DNA of 64,000 bases from Calidifontibacillus erzurumensis (lineage in GTDB: Bacteria; Bacillota; Bacilli; Bacillales; Bacillaceae_J), in contig NZ_JABTTE010000002.1 of assembly GCF_013303125.1 (NCBI RefSeq), forward strand, positions 124,001 through 188,000, written 5' to 3'. Position numbers and translations under genes: made by a program. Numbering within the stretch: the first letter of the stretch is position 1; each line of letters opens with the position of its first letter. Below are positions 63,359 through 64,000 of the stretch, in pieces. The notes beneath the pieces are model-generated. The model made no database searches. It was not told where the DNA came from and saw only the letters and a list, made by a program, of their open reading frames with translations.

Positions 63359-64000
63359 ATGAAAGCAATTTTGTTTGTCGGTCATGGCAGTAAAGATCCT
63401 GAAGGTAATGAGGAAGTGCGCCAATTTATTAATGAAATGAAGCCTCTCTTAGATGAAAGATTGCTTGTTGAAACATGTTTTTTAGAATTTGAGCGTCCTA
63501 CGGTTAATGAAGGATTGGAAACATGTGTCAGAAAAGGAGTAACAGAAGTTTATATCATCCCAATGATGTTGCTTCCAGCGGGACATTCAAAAATTCATAT
63601 TCCAGCTTGTATAGATGAAGCAAAAGAAAAATTTCCTAATATCCGTTTCATCTATGGGAGACCAATTGGCATTCATGAAGCTGCTTTGGAAATTTGCTTA
63701 GACCGTTTAGTTGAAAGAGGCGTTGATATAAAGAATGCTGATCCTGAAATGGGAATCATACTTCTTGGACGAGGCGGCAGCGATCCTGATGCTAATAGCG
63801 ATCTTTATAAGATTGCGAGATTATTGCGGGAACGACTAAAAAATATTCCAATCGTTGAACCTGCTTTTATGGGGGTTACAACGCCGCTAGCTGATGAAGC
63901 TGTTCGCCGCTCTGTTTTAATAGGTGCAAAAAAAATAGTAATCTTACCTTATTTTTTGTTCACCGGGATATTAATAAAGCGGATGGAGAACATGCTTCAC
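63359..64000 (+). CDS. cbiX: Sirohydrochlorin cobaltochelatase CbiX, 3' end outside window
   Basis: 214 codons are visible with no stop, so the gene runs past the window. MKAILFVGHGSKDPEGNEEV and IIPMMLLPAGHSKIHIP hold the two catalytic His of the chelatase. A second repeat starts near GIILLGRGGSDPDANSDLY. It inserts Co(II) into sirohydrochlorin. GGAGGGAG lies eight bases before the ATG. It continues the riboswitch-controlled operon. Confidence 0.92.
   Translation, partial: MKAILFVGHGSKDPEGNEEVRQFINEMKPLLDERLLVETCFLEFERPTVNEGLETCVRKGVTEVYIIPMMLLPAGHSKIHIPACIDEAKEKFPNIRFIYGRPIGIHEAALEICLDRLVERGVDIKNADPEMGIILLGRGGSDPDANSDLYKIARLLRERLKNIPIVEPAFMGVTTPLADEAVRRSVLIGAKKIVILPYFLFTGILIKRMENMLH

Noticed and set aside
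1-64000. CRISPR array, prophage, tRNA or rRNA genes
   Set aside because: No regularly spaced repeats, no phage structural genes and no cloverleaf or ribosomal sequence were seen on reading through the window.

Overview
The window is 64 kb of a low-GC chromosome from an endospore-forming member of the Bacillaceae. The evidence is AGGAGG-type ribosome sites, frequent TTG and GTG starts, many intrinsic terminators, alpha/beta-type small acid-soluble spore proteins (an SspD-like one at 12.6 kb, another at 32.3 kb), YjcZ-type miniature proteins, a SleB-type cell wall hydrolase, CtsR-controlled clpE, and TPP, SAM, cobalamin and T-box leaders. I cannot name the species. I see no prophage, intact insertion sequence, CRISPR array, tRNA or rRNA, so this looks like ordinary core chromosome with some decayed genes.

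Layout. 0-5 kb: the 3' end of a YhaN-like ATPase, a quinol-type nitric oxide reductase and an XRE regulator. 5-9.5 kb: a TPP-riboswitch operon thiG-thiH-tenI-thiS-thiD-thiE, which uses the radical-SAM enzyme ThiH and contains no thiO or thiF. 9.6-14 kb: a YitT-type membrane protein, a 38-aa gene, a candidate C-rich small RNA, a leader with two tandem terminators before a 35-aa membrane protein, a TerC-family protein and spore-type small proteins. 14-17 kb: a second TPP riboswitch driving a pyrimidine ABC transporter thiZXY. 17-23 kb: miniature sporulation-type genes, a B12-binding radical SAM protein and a PAS-GGDEF-EAL protein. 23-26 kb: an S-box operon with an O-acetylhomoserine sulfhydrylase fused to a CoA-binding domain, then homoserine dehydrogenase. 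27-40 kb: clpE, phosphatases, a Nudix hydrolase, a SASP, a cortex-hydrolase-like protein, an M20 amidohydrolase, a sensor kinase, patA and ktrD. 41-46 kb: a cysteine-rich small protein and the Fe-S repair protein Ric, each with an Fnr-like palindrome upstream, then fixABCX. 46-52 kb: a YdcF-like protein, a proline T-box with proBA, a GNAT protein and a ZIP transporter. 52-58 kb: a chemoreceptor, a frameshifted oxidase-like remnant, a DUF1906 protein, a UvrC-like gene split by a one-base frameshift, and an isolated trpB. 58.8-64 kb: a cobalamin riboswitch followed by cbiM-cbiN-cbiQ-cbiO, cbiH with an Fe-S extension, and the start of cbiX.

Themes. Thiamine, methionine, proline and cobalamin genes each sit behind their own RNA switch. 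Nitric oxide reductase, Ric, two Fnr-like sites, oxygen-sensitive ThiH, FixABCX and the anaerobic-type cobalamin genes together suggest an organism that meets low oxygen and nitrosative stress.

The least explained items are two RNA elements at 10.56-11.16 kb: a promoter-hairpin-C-rich-linker-terminator unit on the minus strand, and a double-terminator leader whose arms can re-pair into one antiterminator.
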